Shown: positions 31,263 to 41,753 of the stretch, piece after piece | How positions within the stretch are numbered: position 1 is the stretch's first letter | How the letters are laid out: each line of letters starts with the position of its first letter | Notes under the pieces: model-generated | Told to the model about the DNA's origin: nothing | Database searches by the model: none | What the model saw: the letters and a program-made list of their open reading frames with translations, nothing else | Translations under genes and position numbers: made by a program | Assembly: GCF_958450345.1 (NCBI RefSeq) | Contig: NC_088783.1 | Span: forward strand, 103,349,302 to 103,413,301 | Direction: 5' to 3' | Origin: Calliphora vicina | Taxonomy: Eukaryota; Arthropoda; Insecta; Diptera; Calliphoridae | Length of the DNA stretch: 64,000 nt

Positions 31263-31760
31263 GATTTCAAAAGTTGGTTCACTTGACATGAAATCTCCCA
31301 TATTTACTTATGTACTTTGAAATTTTGAAAAACGGAAATTTCATTTCATCTTTTAGTACATAATTAAGATAATAATTAACTTAATTTGCGATGAAATTGC
31401 TAAATTTCATAATAATTATAATTAATTTTGATTCCTGATTTATTTTATTTAGAGAATGATTCAGCAAGAATTTAAAACAATTAAACATCTGTGAACTTTT
31501 GATGAAAGGCTTTGCTAATATATTTTAACTTTTTCATTATCAAAGTTAATAGTGGGAACAAAAAAAATTATCGAAATTCATATCAAAATTGTTTGTGTTT
31601 TTCATCAAATTCTAAAGAAATTTATGTGACTAACATTTTTAATTACAGATACAAATATGGTTAAGAAATAAAATATGATTACTCAAAATAAGAATGTCTA
31701 AAAATGTAAAATCCCCAAAAATGGTTGTATATCCCCAAAAATTCTCCCACGAAATTCTGT

Positions 31761-32029
31761 CCGCTTCGCTTTACCAAACCCACCCGGGTGACCACTTAGT
31801 TTTTATTGGTTTAATATTTTTTTTAATTTTATTTCGATTTAAATGAAATTTATACTCACTGAACAAATTTTAGAGTTCTATAGAATTTAATAGAAACATT
31901 TTAAACTATTTATAAGGTTTTTTTCGATTTTTTAAATTTTCGTTCGTCGCATATATTTATAGAAGTGCAGTACCACCCGGGTGGGTATTGGTAAACCATG
32001 TACATAAAAAACCTTTGGTAAAGCGAAGG
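31761..32029. mobile_element. piggyBac-type MITE, copy 2 (inverted)
   Basis: Reverse relative to 7216-7453. It ends TTTGGTAAAGCGAAGG followed by TTAA (32030-32033) and contains CCACCCGGGTGGG. The left end is altered: CTTCGCTTTACCAA and CCCACCCGGGTG stand where the other terminus would be expected, as if one end had been copied onto the other. Confidence 0.7.
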
Positions 32030-32119
32030 TTAAACAGCATCAAATATACTAAAACAAAATATTTGTTTGGAATCATCATTTTAAGTTTTTGAAATAAATA
32101 AATGAATTCAAATATATTT

Positions 32120-32162
32120 TATTTAATGGTTACGTATTTTTCGTCAAATATTTGCCATATGG
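32120..32162. repeat. terminal fragment of the 2665-type Harbinger MITE
   Basis: ATGGTTACGTATTTTTCGTC followed by AAATATTTGCCATATG matches the right arm of the MITE at 2665-2812. Confidence 0.7.
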
Positions 32163-32164
32163 GC

Positions 32165-32580
32165 TAATCCTGCGTGACGAACGTTTCATTCGTACACGTT
32201 TTCATATTTAAATTAGAAAATTTTTTGGTTTTTCAAATAAAATACCTCCAACGTATACTATACGCTATAGTGAGATTTAAGTACAATTCCAAATGGCATA
32301 AGACATTTCCTTTTAATTGCCATTTTTTTTCGAAATAATTGATCTCAAAATTTTGTGACGCACGTTACAAAAAGTGGAAGTAACTTTAATAGTTGAAGTG
32401 TTTATTCGTAATTTTAGCGAATTTGGCATAATAAAGCACACACAATCTTATTCCTAAAAGAAAGACGAATGAAAGAGAATTCTAATATAACTTATTTGCA
32501 TGAACAATCATTTGCCGTTTTCATAAAAAGCCGAGAACATTTTGTTACGCACGTTACGTGACGCTCGTTACAAATTATCC
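32165..32580. repeat. block with repeated TGACGCACGTTAC motif
   Basis: The variants TGACGAACGTTTC, TGACGCACGTTAC, TTACGCACGTTAC and TGACGCTCGTTAC occur at about 32174, 32357, 32545 and 32559. They may be subterminal boxes of an unidentified element. Confidence 0.4.
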
Positions 32581-33175
32581 AGATGCTAGAAAATTATCTC
32601 CTTTTCCGTGAGAAGTTGCGAAAAATTCCATTCAAAGAGAAATTACTCAAAATTCATTTGTATTTAAATTAAATGGTCAAAAATATAGCTATCACTCGAA
32701 CCATCTTGTTAACATTTAAGTAATTATAAAAACACATTAAAAAATCAATTTTTTTTGTATAAAATTAAGATATCTGACCTAGTGTTGGATTTGATAATCA
32801 TTTTTGTATGAATGACCATCAAAATACATTTTGTTTATATATAAAATATTAAGAATTCCAAGTTTGATTCATTTAAAAAATTTTTGTTGGTAGACTGTTT
32901 CTGGGACTTGCCCATATGTTAACTAATTTACGTAAAATTACAAGAAGAAATAAAAAATTTTAATTTAAGCTAAAATATCATAGAATTTAAATGTTTTTCG
33001 TTTTGTTTAGAAATAATTGCATATTAGGGAAAGATTAGATTTAAGTTACATATGTACCAGATATTACGTTATACTTCTAAAGGATTTTAAATGTTCGCAG
33101 GGTATTTTGGACCGTGTCAGTTTATAAATATGATTTTAATAGATTTTTCAAAATAGTAAATAATATTTCATTAAC
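32581..33175. other. no gene recognised
   Basis: AT-rich spacer without recognised content. Confidence 0.5.
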
Positions 33176-33178
33176 TAA

Positions 33179-33299
33179 GACCCCTTTGTTTTTGTGGATA
33201 CCAGACGTAATGTCGGGTTAAGGAGAAGAAAATATAGCATGCTGTTTTGTTGTCGGGCAAGAGACTTGCGCAACTAAATTGCCTAGTGTGAAAGGGGTC
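33179..33299. mobile_element. Harbinger-type MITE, TSD TAA (deleted copy)
   Basis: 121 bp, ends GACCCCTTT and AAAGGGGTC, flanked by TAA on both sides. It shares ACGTAATGTCGGGTTAAGGA-type core and CTTGCGCAACTAAATTGCC right arm with the copy at 60541. Most of the left arm is missing. Confidence 0.85.
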
Positions 33300-33302
33300 T
33301 AA

Positions 33303-33690
33303 CACAAATAATATTATTTGTGAATTTAAATAAACAACAATTAAACTCTATTACTTACTTTTGTTTCACTGTAAAGTATTAAAAATAAATTGTTTGAAGT
33401 ATTGTTTGCATAGGTTAAGGCGTTTATTTATTTAAAAATATTTAGCTAGTTAAATTATTTAGACTCTATTTTTTCATATAACAATATTAACTAACATAAA
33501 ATATATTTTAATTCATTGCTGTTTTTCATTTAGCCTTTCAACATACTCAAGAATTGTGCAGTATTAAAAGAACAAATAACAATTGTGAATATCAAGTTCT
33601 TCAAAATGGAATAGAGTATTTTATATCTGAAAGCTAAAATTTCTAGCAAATTCTCTTTCAAGACAAAATTGACAAAATTATATTCATCGT
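33303..33690. other. no gene recognised
   Basis: AT-rich. The ORF at 33530-33745 (-) is antisense to the hAT-like remnant that follows and is not considered a gene. Confidence 0.45.
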
Positions 33691-33930
33691 TATATAATGG
33701 AGTCCCACAAACTCTTGAAAGCTTGTGATACTCGATGGCTGTCAATAGCCGTTAAACGTACTGTGGATCTATGCTTCGAGTTAAAACCCATTTTGTTTTA
33801 ATTTCCTCAAACCAGCAATGCTATAAAACCAAATATTTAACTGATTATAATTTGGCGTACCATTCTTTTTTGAATCATTTGTAAGCAATTCAGCGGATAC
33901 AACAAAGCTGTTTTCTGATATAAAATTTCT
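33690..33930 (+). pseudogene. hAT-like transposase fragment (DTRWLS region)
   Basis: The plus strand reads KACDTRWLSIAVKRTVDLCF, followed after a frameshift by KTHFVLI, CYKTKYLTDYNLAYHSFLNH and AIQRIQQS. The TRWLS block and following helices are typical of hAT-derived proteins. No flanking element ends were found. Confidence 0.5.
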
Positions 33931-34439
33931 TCTACATAGTTTGTGTTTTGAAATTGTAACAGGTACAATGCACAGTGGTTCCGCCCATAGGAAAAAATCA
34001 AAAAAACGATCACAAAATATTTAGAAAAAATTCAAAAAAATTGTCACTTAAATGTCCAATCTTCTTAATGGCAAACCAGTTTTTGCTGGAAATCTAACGG
34101 GACTTTTCAAAAATAAAATTAAAAGCATAAGCACATGTTCATTTGCAAAGCGCAGCTGAACGCTGGAAGAATAATTCAAAGCACTTTTGCTTCAAAACGG
34201 TCTTGTAATTGATGTAGTCTACAAAATTAAATTATTTTTAATGGATTTTTAAGTTAAAGGTATTTATTTTATCTTTAGAAAATAATAAAAACTAACTTGT
34301 GTTGTAATTCTTGTGAAATTAATGTTTTAGTTAACCTATTTGTTTGTTCCTTTTTTTGTAAAACTTCATTATATTTACTTAAAGTTTTAGTTGTTTATAT
34401 TTATTAGCCTATTCCATCAGGAACATTAGCTGTTTACAT

Positions 34440-35400
34440 AGAATCTCCATTCCTTTCTGTCTGTTGCGATGTATCTAAGTTCGTTAAAAGATTTCCCCGT
34501 TTCAAGGAGGATAGTGCGTCTCCAAGTAGTCTTCGGTCTTCCTCGCAAGCGTGCTCCCTGTGGGTTCCATTGTAGTGTTGCGTTGCATATTTCGTCGTAT
34601 GGCTTACGGAGAGTGTGGCCTAGCCAGTTGTATTTTCTTCTTCAGATTTGCGTATTGATGTCTTCCTGCTCAGAGATTTGTAGTAGTTGTTCATTTGATA
34701 TTGTTCTTGGCCACCATATTTTTAAGATATTGCGTAGGCATCTATTCGTGAAAATTTGTAGTTTACGTTTAATGGTTTGGTTTACCAACCATGTTTCGGA
34801 GCCATAAAGAAGTATCGATGTTATACAAGCGTTGTATATGTGTATCTTCGTTTTTGGCTAAAGGGATAGGTCATCAATCTTCCTATGAATGTTGTCCTTC
34901 GTCGTGGCAAGTAGGACAATATCGTCGGCGTATTCTAGGTCTTCCAGTTGCTGGTTTATTCTCCATTGGATACCCATGTTTTGATGATTAGTATATGCCA
35001 GAATAACATCAAGGGTTGTAATAAAAAGGAGCGGAGAGAGAAGACATCCTTGCTTTACACCGCTTAAGGTTTTGAAAGGTTCGCTGCTTTTTCCGAGGTG
35101 CAGTACGCTCATTTTCGCATTGGTGTATTGGGCCTCGATTAGGTTAATTAGTTTCAGCGGGACGCCCTTACTTTCCAAAACTCCCCGTATTTTTCCTCTG
35201 TTTATCGCATCGAAGGCCTTTTCAAAATTAATAAACATTAAGTATAGCGTTGTATTATACTCGTTACATTGTTCTATTATGAGGCGTAGACTGTTTATTT
35301 GGTCTACACAAGAGCGGTTGGGGCGAAAGCACCAAAATTCCCCCTTAGGTTTCTTTTTCATTGTATTAATCAGATTCTTAAGATAATAAAAGTGCAAGTT
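34440..35400 (-). pseudogene. non-LTR retrotransposon reverse transcriptase fragment, copy A
   Basis: From 35397 down, 179 open codons carry RT motifs in order: FRPNRSCVDQINSLRLIIEQ, MFINFEKAFDAINRG, LSGVKQGCLLSPLLF and LEYADDIVLL (the catalytic YADD). After a frameshift the C-terminal part reads ILLYGSETWLV, LQIFTNRCLRNILKIWWPR, KYNWLGHTLRKP and GRPKTTWRR. It is 5'-truncated before the FRPNRS block and lacks endonuclease. Copy B is at 60095-61140. The clade is not assigned with certainty. Confidence 0.85.
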
Positions 35401-35559
35401 AGTTGCGGAAATTTGCGGATGTGCTTGTAATATGCAATATACTAACCCGCCGGCATATTTTTTCGGATTATAACAAACTTTGAGGGGCTACGTACTTGCC
35501 CCCATTAGCGCTAAGAAGCTGAACAAACGTAAATAAACTCGAAAACACCTCAGCTCAAA

Positions 35560-35630
35560 CCATGTGTAATTTCATAACAATATCTCCAATATTTCACAAG
35601 ATACCGAATTATTTCAAAAAAAAAAGTTTT
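35560..35630. repeat. short dispersed repeat fragment
   Basis: TTTCATAACAATATCTCCAA then ACCGAATTATTTCAAAAAA matches 24150-24205, inside the maT-like remnant. Confidence 0.55.
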
Positions 35631-35639
35631 GCACTCTTA

Positions 35640-36275
35640 TATATTTACCAAAGGCACCAAAGCAGAAAAATTACAAGAAGTGATCATCCACTGAAAAATG
35701 TTACATATGTGGAGGAAATCCAACAGAAATGAATAATTAATAATGGTCAAATGTTTAAACAAAGTCGTAAACAAAAATTTCATGCAAAAATACGGTTCTT
35801 TGAATACATTTTACATTTGCTTATAAGGAATTTCGTGAAAAAATTGGTTTAATAGTAGACAAGGCCAGAGATGGAGGTAGAGGATCATCCAACGATGGAA
35901 ATCTGATCCATTTAATGAAAATCTGATCCATCGTTGAGCCACTTTACTTCAAGCTATGACATCGGACTACAAAATTGATGCCTACAAATTTAATGAATAT
36001 GCCTTAGATACGGCTAACGAACTAATCAAAGAGTATCCATGGTACTATTTGCCAGCTACAGTCCATTAGGTGTTAGTTCGTGGATCTGCTGTGATAGAGC
36101 ATGCAATAGTATCAATTGGAGAGCTTGCAGAGGAAGGTGCAGAGTCGAACAACAAAGAAATAAAAAAGATAGACTTAATCACAGCCGGAAAATGTCACGC
36201 ATTATAACAAACACCGACATTTTGAATTCATTCCTTTTACGGTCCGACCCATTTATAATAAAGTGTAAGTGTAAT
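35640..36275 (+). pseudogene. Transib/RAG1-like transposon protein fragment
   Basis: In shifting frames the plus strand reads FREKIGLIVDKARDGGRGSS followed by NDGN. Later come a YALDTANELIKEYPWYYLPA-like block near 36000, VIEHAIVSIGELAEE near 36100 and an SRKMSRIITNTDILNSFLL block near 36190. This order matches a protein common in arthropod genomes that I associate with Transib/RAG1-like transposases (HKxLxH...IG.L.EE...NK), from memory. A small palindrome CAACGATGGA...TCCATCGTTG sits at about 35900-35936 and may mark a deletion. It is broken and incomplete. Confidence 0.5.
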
Positions 36276-36520
36276 AATAAAGTGTTAAAATATTTAGTTT
36301 ATATTATAAACTAAATATAAACTTTATAATTAGCTTGTTTCCCTTATTCTTCAAATATTGGTTATGGTTATACGTGAGGTTTAGGTTGGCACGGTGTGCA
36401 ACGACAAATCATGTCCATCTTTTCACCACATTTTTTAATTAGAAGTATTTTTGGCCGGGCCTCCATACAAGCGAATTTGATACATTATCGTCCGCAATTG
36501 AAAATTGTTTAATGTATATA

Positions 36521-36780
36521 TATACCCTTCACCAAATTATATTTAAAAATATTTTTTTTAAATATTATTATTTAAACAAAATTAATTTTTTTTCTTTTAA
36601 ATTGTTTTTAAATTTTTTTTTAAAAAAAATTTTGAAAAAATTATATTTTATTTTTTTGAATTTTTTCTAAAAAAAATTTTGCGAAAAAGAATTTATGACA
36701 AAAAAAAAACTTTGGGTTAAAAAAAACTTTGGGTTAAAAAAACCTTTGGGTTAAAAAATATTTATAATATAAATGGGGGA
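36521..36780 (+). repeat. family-1 left-end fragment and AACTTTGGGTTAAA triplet
   Basis: TATACCCTTCACCAAATTAT starts the fragment. Long A/T runs follow, then three tandem copies of a 20-bp unit (AAAAAaCTTTGGGTTAAA). Confidence 0.65.
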
Positions 36781-36784
36781 TTGA

Positions 36785-37590
36785 AAAAAGTTCGATTTTG
36801 CCGAAAAAAAATCAAAAATTGTATATCTTGAGTTACAAAACATTTATTTTGATATATATCCCACTCGTATCCCACTAAGCGATCAAATAGATCTTAAAGG
36901 ACTAGACCCAAGATTTCTTTTGAACAAAAAAAAATTTAAAAAAAGGGCCCATTTTGGAAAAAAGTTCGATTTTGAAAAAAAAAAAAAAGTGAAAAATTTT
37001 ATGTTTTGAGTTACAAAACATTTATTTTGAAAGATATCCCACTCGCATCCCACTAAGCCACCAAATAGGTCTGAAAGGAAAATATCCAAAAAAGGGTCCA
37101 TTTTGAAAAAAAAGTCAACAAAGTTTTTGATTTTGCAAAAAAAGTCAAAAATTCCATGTTTTGAGTTACAAAACATTTTTTTTGATAGATATCAAACTCG
37201 TATCCCACTAAGCGACCAAATAGGTCTTCAAGGAAAATATCTAAGCTCTATTTTAAGACAAAAAGGGCTCATTTTGAAAAAAAAGTTTTTGATTTCGGAG
37301 AAAAAATATTAAAAATTTTTTATTTTGTTTTTTTTTATATTTTTTTTTCGAAAGATTGGAGAAATAGCTATCTAAACTATTTGGAACACATTTTGCTAAG
37401 AGCAATAGGTAATAAGTTACATGGATGAGAAAAATCAAATTTTGACCCCCTCTAACTCAGAGAGTTCTGGACCGATCTTGTTGAAAAATTGTGTATCCAA
37501 TAGGTCTAACCTTGGTGTAAGTTTCATCCCGATCAGAAGACATCGATTTTAAAAGTTGGTTCACTTGACGTGAAATCCCCCATATATAAA
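36785..37590 (+). repeat. dispersed repeat family 3, tandem-unit copy with empty hAT site
   Basis: Three or four tandem units of about 140-165 bp share TTGAGTTACAAAACATTTaT, TCCCACTAAGCgACCAAATA and GGGCcCATTTTgAAAAAA. They are followed by the unique tail CAATAGGTAATAAGTTACAT ... GTTGGTTCACTTGACGTGAA. At 37373-37380 it has ATCTAAAC uninterrupted, the empty form of the site occupied at 4344-5370. The ORFs on the minus strand are repeat shadows. Confidence 0.82.
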
Positions 37591-37681
37591 ATGATAAGAA
37601 TCTGTAATTGTCTTAGAAATTTGGGTTGACAATGATCCAATTTAGAACCGTAGAAGCCTTTTAAGAATTTTAATATTTAAT

Positions 37682-37687
37682 ATTTAT
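37682..37687 (-). terminator. polyadenylation signal AATAAA
   Basis: AATAAA on the minus strand, about 130 bp past the stop of the secreted protein gene. Other candidates lie nearby in this AT-rich flank. Confidence 0.35.
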
Positions 37688-37818
37688 TACATGCTGTTTT
37701 TATTTAAATTTATATCTATTGTACCGATTTCTATCCCGAAACCAAACTTAATCTATCACAATAAAATAAATAATTAAAACACAATATCTTTAAATTATAT
37801 TTCCTTTGATTCCTCATA

Positions 37819-38109
37819 TTAAGTTGTTGTTGGTTGTTCTGCAGTTGGAGCTGCAACAGTGGTGTCCGGAGCTTGAGCTGTATTTGATCCATCTCCTTTT
37901 GGAGTTTCAGCTGTATTTAGTGGTGCTTGTGGAGTTTGAGTAATATTCAAATCCAAAAGAGGTGGCTTCGCTATATCGCCAATTAGTGAAGTCAATAATT
38001 TCGTATTCGTGTCTAAAATTTTGCCAACTTCTCCCAATAGAGAACCAAATTGTGCATTGGTAGATACAACCAGAAGAGCACAAACTATAAAGACGGTTTT
38101 AAATTTCAT
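37819..38109 (-). CDS. secreted Thr/Pro/Ala-rich protein, 96 aa, single exon
   Basis: Starts at the ATG at 38109; the frame is open two codons further but only from a TTG. The signal peptide MKFKTVFIVCALLVVSTNA is followed by Gln-Phe-Gly. The first mature half (QFGSLLGEVGKILDTNTKLL and on to SLIGDIAK) looks amphipathic and helical. Asn-Ile-Thr near residue 56 is a possible N-glycosylation site. The C-terminal 40 residues are Thr/Pro/Ala-rich, mucin-like, and end in TTT. No Cys is present in the mature part. A minus-strand TATAAAAC lies at 38168-38161, about 52 bp before the ATG. No intron, unlike the glycine-rich genes. Not recognised; a small extracellular or salivary-type protein is a guess. 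Confidence 0.8.
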   Translation of the reverse strand: MKFKTVFIVCALLVVSTNAQFGSLLGEVGKILDTNTKLLTSLIGDIAKPPLLDLNITQTPQAPLNTAETPKGDGSNTAQAPDTTVAAPTAEQPTTT

Positions 38110-38160
38110 TTTCAATTAGATTTTAAAGTGAAACTAAGAAGCAATCTTGGGATTGAAATG

Positions 38161-38168
38161 GTTTTATA
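38161..38168 (-). promoter_or_regulatory. TATA box of the secreted protein gene
   Basis: TATAAAAC on the minus strand, well placed for a start near 38138. Confidence 0.6.
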
Positions 38169-38169
38169 G

Positions 38170-39335
38170 TATTTTTTTTTAAACTACAACGTGCTTGGGC
38201 ATAATTGAAGTGAAATATTTAGTTTAGAAATATTTAATATATTGTTAAGATTTATGATCGCAAATTTGAATACATATTGTAAGTCTAAATATGCGAAAAA
38301 CCACAAAAAAAAATTGTTGAAAATAAATTTTAAGTAACTATTTTAAATAAATAGTTTTTAATGAATTAATCAGTATACCCAGGCATTTTAGATCTAAAAT
38401 ATCACCCTAACTGTAAATTACACTAAAACTATCGCAAAATTCAGTTACAATACATTTTTAAATCTATAAATAATTATTAAATTATGAACTATTCGTAAAA
38501 CAACTTTTATTTTATAAACTCGCCAGCATTATTAATAAATTTACTTAAATTAAATTATTCTACATATAACTAGAATTTATGTAAATTAAATACATAAAAA
38601 TGCATTAAATACTCACACTTTGTATTCAATTCAATTTCACTTTAATTTACAAGCTTAAAATCTTAATTAGTTGAGTTGTTAAAATTCTACATTACACAGT
38701 TAAACTCTGTAAAATATTACAAATAAAACTGCATTTATTTACATGTACAAACATGATTATAATTAAATGAGGTCTAGATTTTATGACACAATTATATTTT
38801 TTAAAATGTTAGTAGTACAATAAACCAAAACCGACAGATTAAAGACCATAAAGTCCATCTCATTTTGAACTTGATGTATGCAAATGAGCATTTCAATTGC
38901 ACGGACACGTAAAAATATGTACATATTTCAATAAAATAAATTTTGAATACAGTAGAAACTTGATAGCTCATATTCATTTGTAGTTGGTTGAAAATGTATT
39001 CTGAAATATTTTGTAACAAATTATTTAAAAGAGTATAATTTGTATTTAATAACTGACAATCGTATAGGAAAACTGACATAATCATTTAGTTGGATGTCAA
39101 TAACATCGTTATTTATTTAAATAAATATTTAGTTTAAAATTGGAAGTGAATATCTCAAACCCCAAGTCAATATCTCAATTAGATTCAAAAATATGCCACT
39201 TTAAAACTCCGTCCTTCAAAAATATTGCATTTTTTTTAGAAAAGTGGACCAAGGTATTGCAACATTTTTAAATTTAAATTTTCAAATACCTATAACTCGA
39301 AATTTGTAATAGATAAATAGCACACACAAGACCTA
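38170..39335. other. AT-rich intergenic, no gene recognised
   Basis: About 1.1 kb with no repeat copies, exons or inverted repeats recognised. The 94-codon minus ORF at 38801-39085 has no motif. Confidence 0.5.
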
Positions 39336-39339
39336 ACTA

Positions 39340-40365
39340 GACGAGCGATTTTCCGATGCCGATTTTCAAATAACAAATAAACCGATTAATTTGTGTCGAT
39401 TAACCGATTAACCGAAATTCCTTTTTTTGCACTTTAAACAATTTTTTTGTATTTATTTTTCCCTTTCAATTCAAATACAAATTTCAAATTAAAATTAGAT
39501 ATTTTTGGAACATCCAATAAACATGATTAGTGAGTATGTATGTATAACAACTGACATATTTAATTTACATGTCTTTAAAACTTTGTTTGTATTTACATGT
39601 ATAGACGAAACTTTTTTTTTAAATGAGTCTCTTATCATAACTAAACGAAACTATTAAATTAATCAAAATCTAAAGCAATCCAAAAAGGAATATGTATTCT
39701 TTATCATGCTTTTGATTTCTCCAATATATACAATCATCGAGAGAGTGTTTTTCCAAGAAAAGTTTTATTAAATCTAAAGAAAAAATCGTTTAAATTATAT
39801 TCTTTTTAGAAAAGATTATTTCAGTAGATCTCACTAAAACCCTAAAAACTCACACATCGCTCATTTGCTGCAACAACGTCATAATTAAAAAAAGTTGTTT
39901 CAATAAAAACGCCTTTGAATGTTTTATGAAATTTTACTATTTCTTAAATAAATTTTAAACAAATTTTTACTTATCAAATATACGAGAAAACATGAATTTT
40001 AATTTTGATGTTTACAACAAAAAAAATACTCTCATACAAAAAATAATTGACTTTTTTGAAAACTGATAATTTTGTATTACTCAGTTCAAAAAACACGGAT
40101 TTTGAGTTATGACGTTGTTGCAGCAAATAGGCGATATGTTCACAAAAATGATTTCAAATACCTTATTTGCCGTTTTTTATGTTTTTGTACACAAAATTCG
40201 CTGTTGTATTTTCAATTTAAAATTAAAATAGAAATTATTCGGTTAATCGAATAATTTTAAATTAACCGATTATTAACCGAATAAATCTAAACCTCGATTA
40301 ATTATTTGCTCGATTAACCGATTAAATCAGAAACCCGATTAATTGAATACCCTAATACTCCCTGA
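39340..40365. mobile_element. hAT-like element with AACCGATTAA boxes
   Basis: The right end, read inward, starts TAGGGTATTCAATTAATCGG. ACCGATTAA/TTAATCGG boxes cluster at both ends (about 39370-39420 and 40235-40350). The left terminus is eroded, with no matching TAGGG end. It encloses the inverted repeat at 39852-40139. Confidence 0.55.
39852..40139. repeat. inverted repeat nested in the hAT-like element
   Basis: The arms contain ATTTGCTGCAACAACGTCAT and its complement (39863-39893, 40107-40139). TCAC lies on both outer sides. It may be a short MITE. Confidence 0.65.
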
Positions 40366-40565
40366 CTCATCAGACAGTATTTTTAACCCTTTAATGCATA
40401 TTGTTGCCAATTGTCTACATTCCAGTTCCACTTAATTTTAGACTAATATAAGCTTGATACTAATTCAGAAAAATCAAATGGAGTACGAAAAGTTTCAGCT
40501 AACGAAATTCTAATTCAAACTAAAGCTAAAGGAAATATAATAAATAAAAATCAGTGTTTAAAAAC

Positions 40566-41310
40566 CTAGACTACAAGTAGCAGTAGCAACGAAAAAACAC
40601 AAGTAGTCTAGTTAAAAAATTAATAAAAACTCGGAGTCAATCAATTACTACTACTACTGCTACCTACACATTTTGGTAGCAGTAGTTGTAGTAGTACCAA
40701 TAAAAGAAAAATTTAAAAGTAGCAGAGTAATTTATTTTCTATTGCTACCTTAAAAAAGAAAAAGTTTTGATGTAGCAGAGTCATTAGTTTTTTTATTAAT
40801 TCTGCTACTTTTAAAATTAGGAGTAATAGAAGTAGCAGTTGAGGTAGTAGAAGAAGTAGCAGTTGAGGTAGCAATAAAATAAGTCAAAAATAAAAATCTT
40901 CAGCCAAAAAAGTATATTTGGGTAAGTTGGTCGTGTTGTAAACAAAAGTTCGGCTTTTTTGTTATACACACAGACAACACCATCTTTCTGTTAGCAACAC
41001 GAACAACTGAGACGAATAAAAACGAATAATTCTTTTAAATACTCTCAAAACAAAAACAACATACAGTGTTTAATTCTGTCAATTTTGGTGTTATGACTGA
41101 AGATTTTCTTTTTTGACTAATTTTATTGCTACCTTAACTGCTGCATCAACTGCTACTTAACTGCTACCTTATTTCTAAATAATAAAAATTAAAACTCGAT
41201 ATAGAGCAATAGCAATGATTTGTATTTTTATGCTACTACTTCATTTACAATTCATGTTTTATTACTACTGCTCTGTTAAGAGTTTTATATTTTGAAGGTA
41301 GCAGTAGTTT
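40566..41310. repeat. block of dispersed GTAGCAGT motifs in both orientations
   Basis: Variants of GTAGCAG(T) or its complement CTGCTAC occur more than a dozen times over 750 bp, spaced irregularly and mixed in orientation. The block opens with a perfect inverted pair CTAGACTAC...GTAGTCTAG (40566-40574, 40603-40611) and closes near GGTAGCAGTAG at 41297. No ORF. Confidence 0.7.
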
Positions 41311-41364
41311 TAAAAAAAAACAAGAAAACGAAACAAGACTATACTTTAGTAACTGTGTATAGGT

Positions 41365-41636
41365 CAAAAATCGAGGATGTCCTGGTTTTTTCCTCACATC
41401 TCAGCCATTTGTGGACCGATTTTGCTGATTTTAAATAGGAAAGCATGCCTGACAGAATTATTGAAGATTTGGATCCCGAAGATATCTGGGAAATCAGAAA
41501 ATTGATTTCAACAGACAGACGGACATGGTTTAAACGACTCCGCTATCTATAAGGATCCATAATATATATACTTTATAGGGTCGGAAAATTATATTGTGGA
41601 AATTACAAACCTTCTCACGAAGTTGAGAAGGGTATA
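41365..41636 (+). repeat. dispersed repeat family 1, 5'-truncated copy D
   Basis: AGGTCAAAAATCGAGGATGT to CTTCTCACGAAGTTGAGAAG GGTATA. The left half is missing. Confidence 0.82.
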
Positions 41637-41753
41637 GTAATTATAGCAGTCTATTTTAATTAATCGAGATTATATGAGGAGGTCCATAACAAAACGCAAT
41701 AATTCCAATTTTACAAATTTTTAGATAAACGAATAAGGCAGTAGGATACATAG

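Noticed and set aside
34469..34991. 112- and 66-codon plus-strand ORFs
   Set aside because: They are antisense shadows of non-LTR copy A, which has clear RT motifs on the minus strand.
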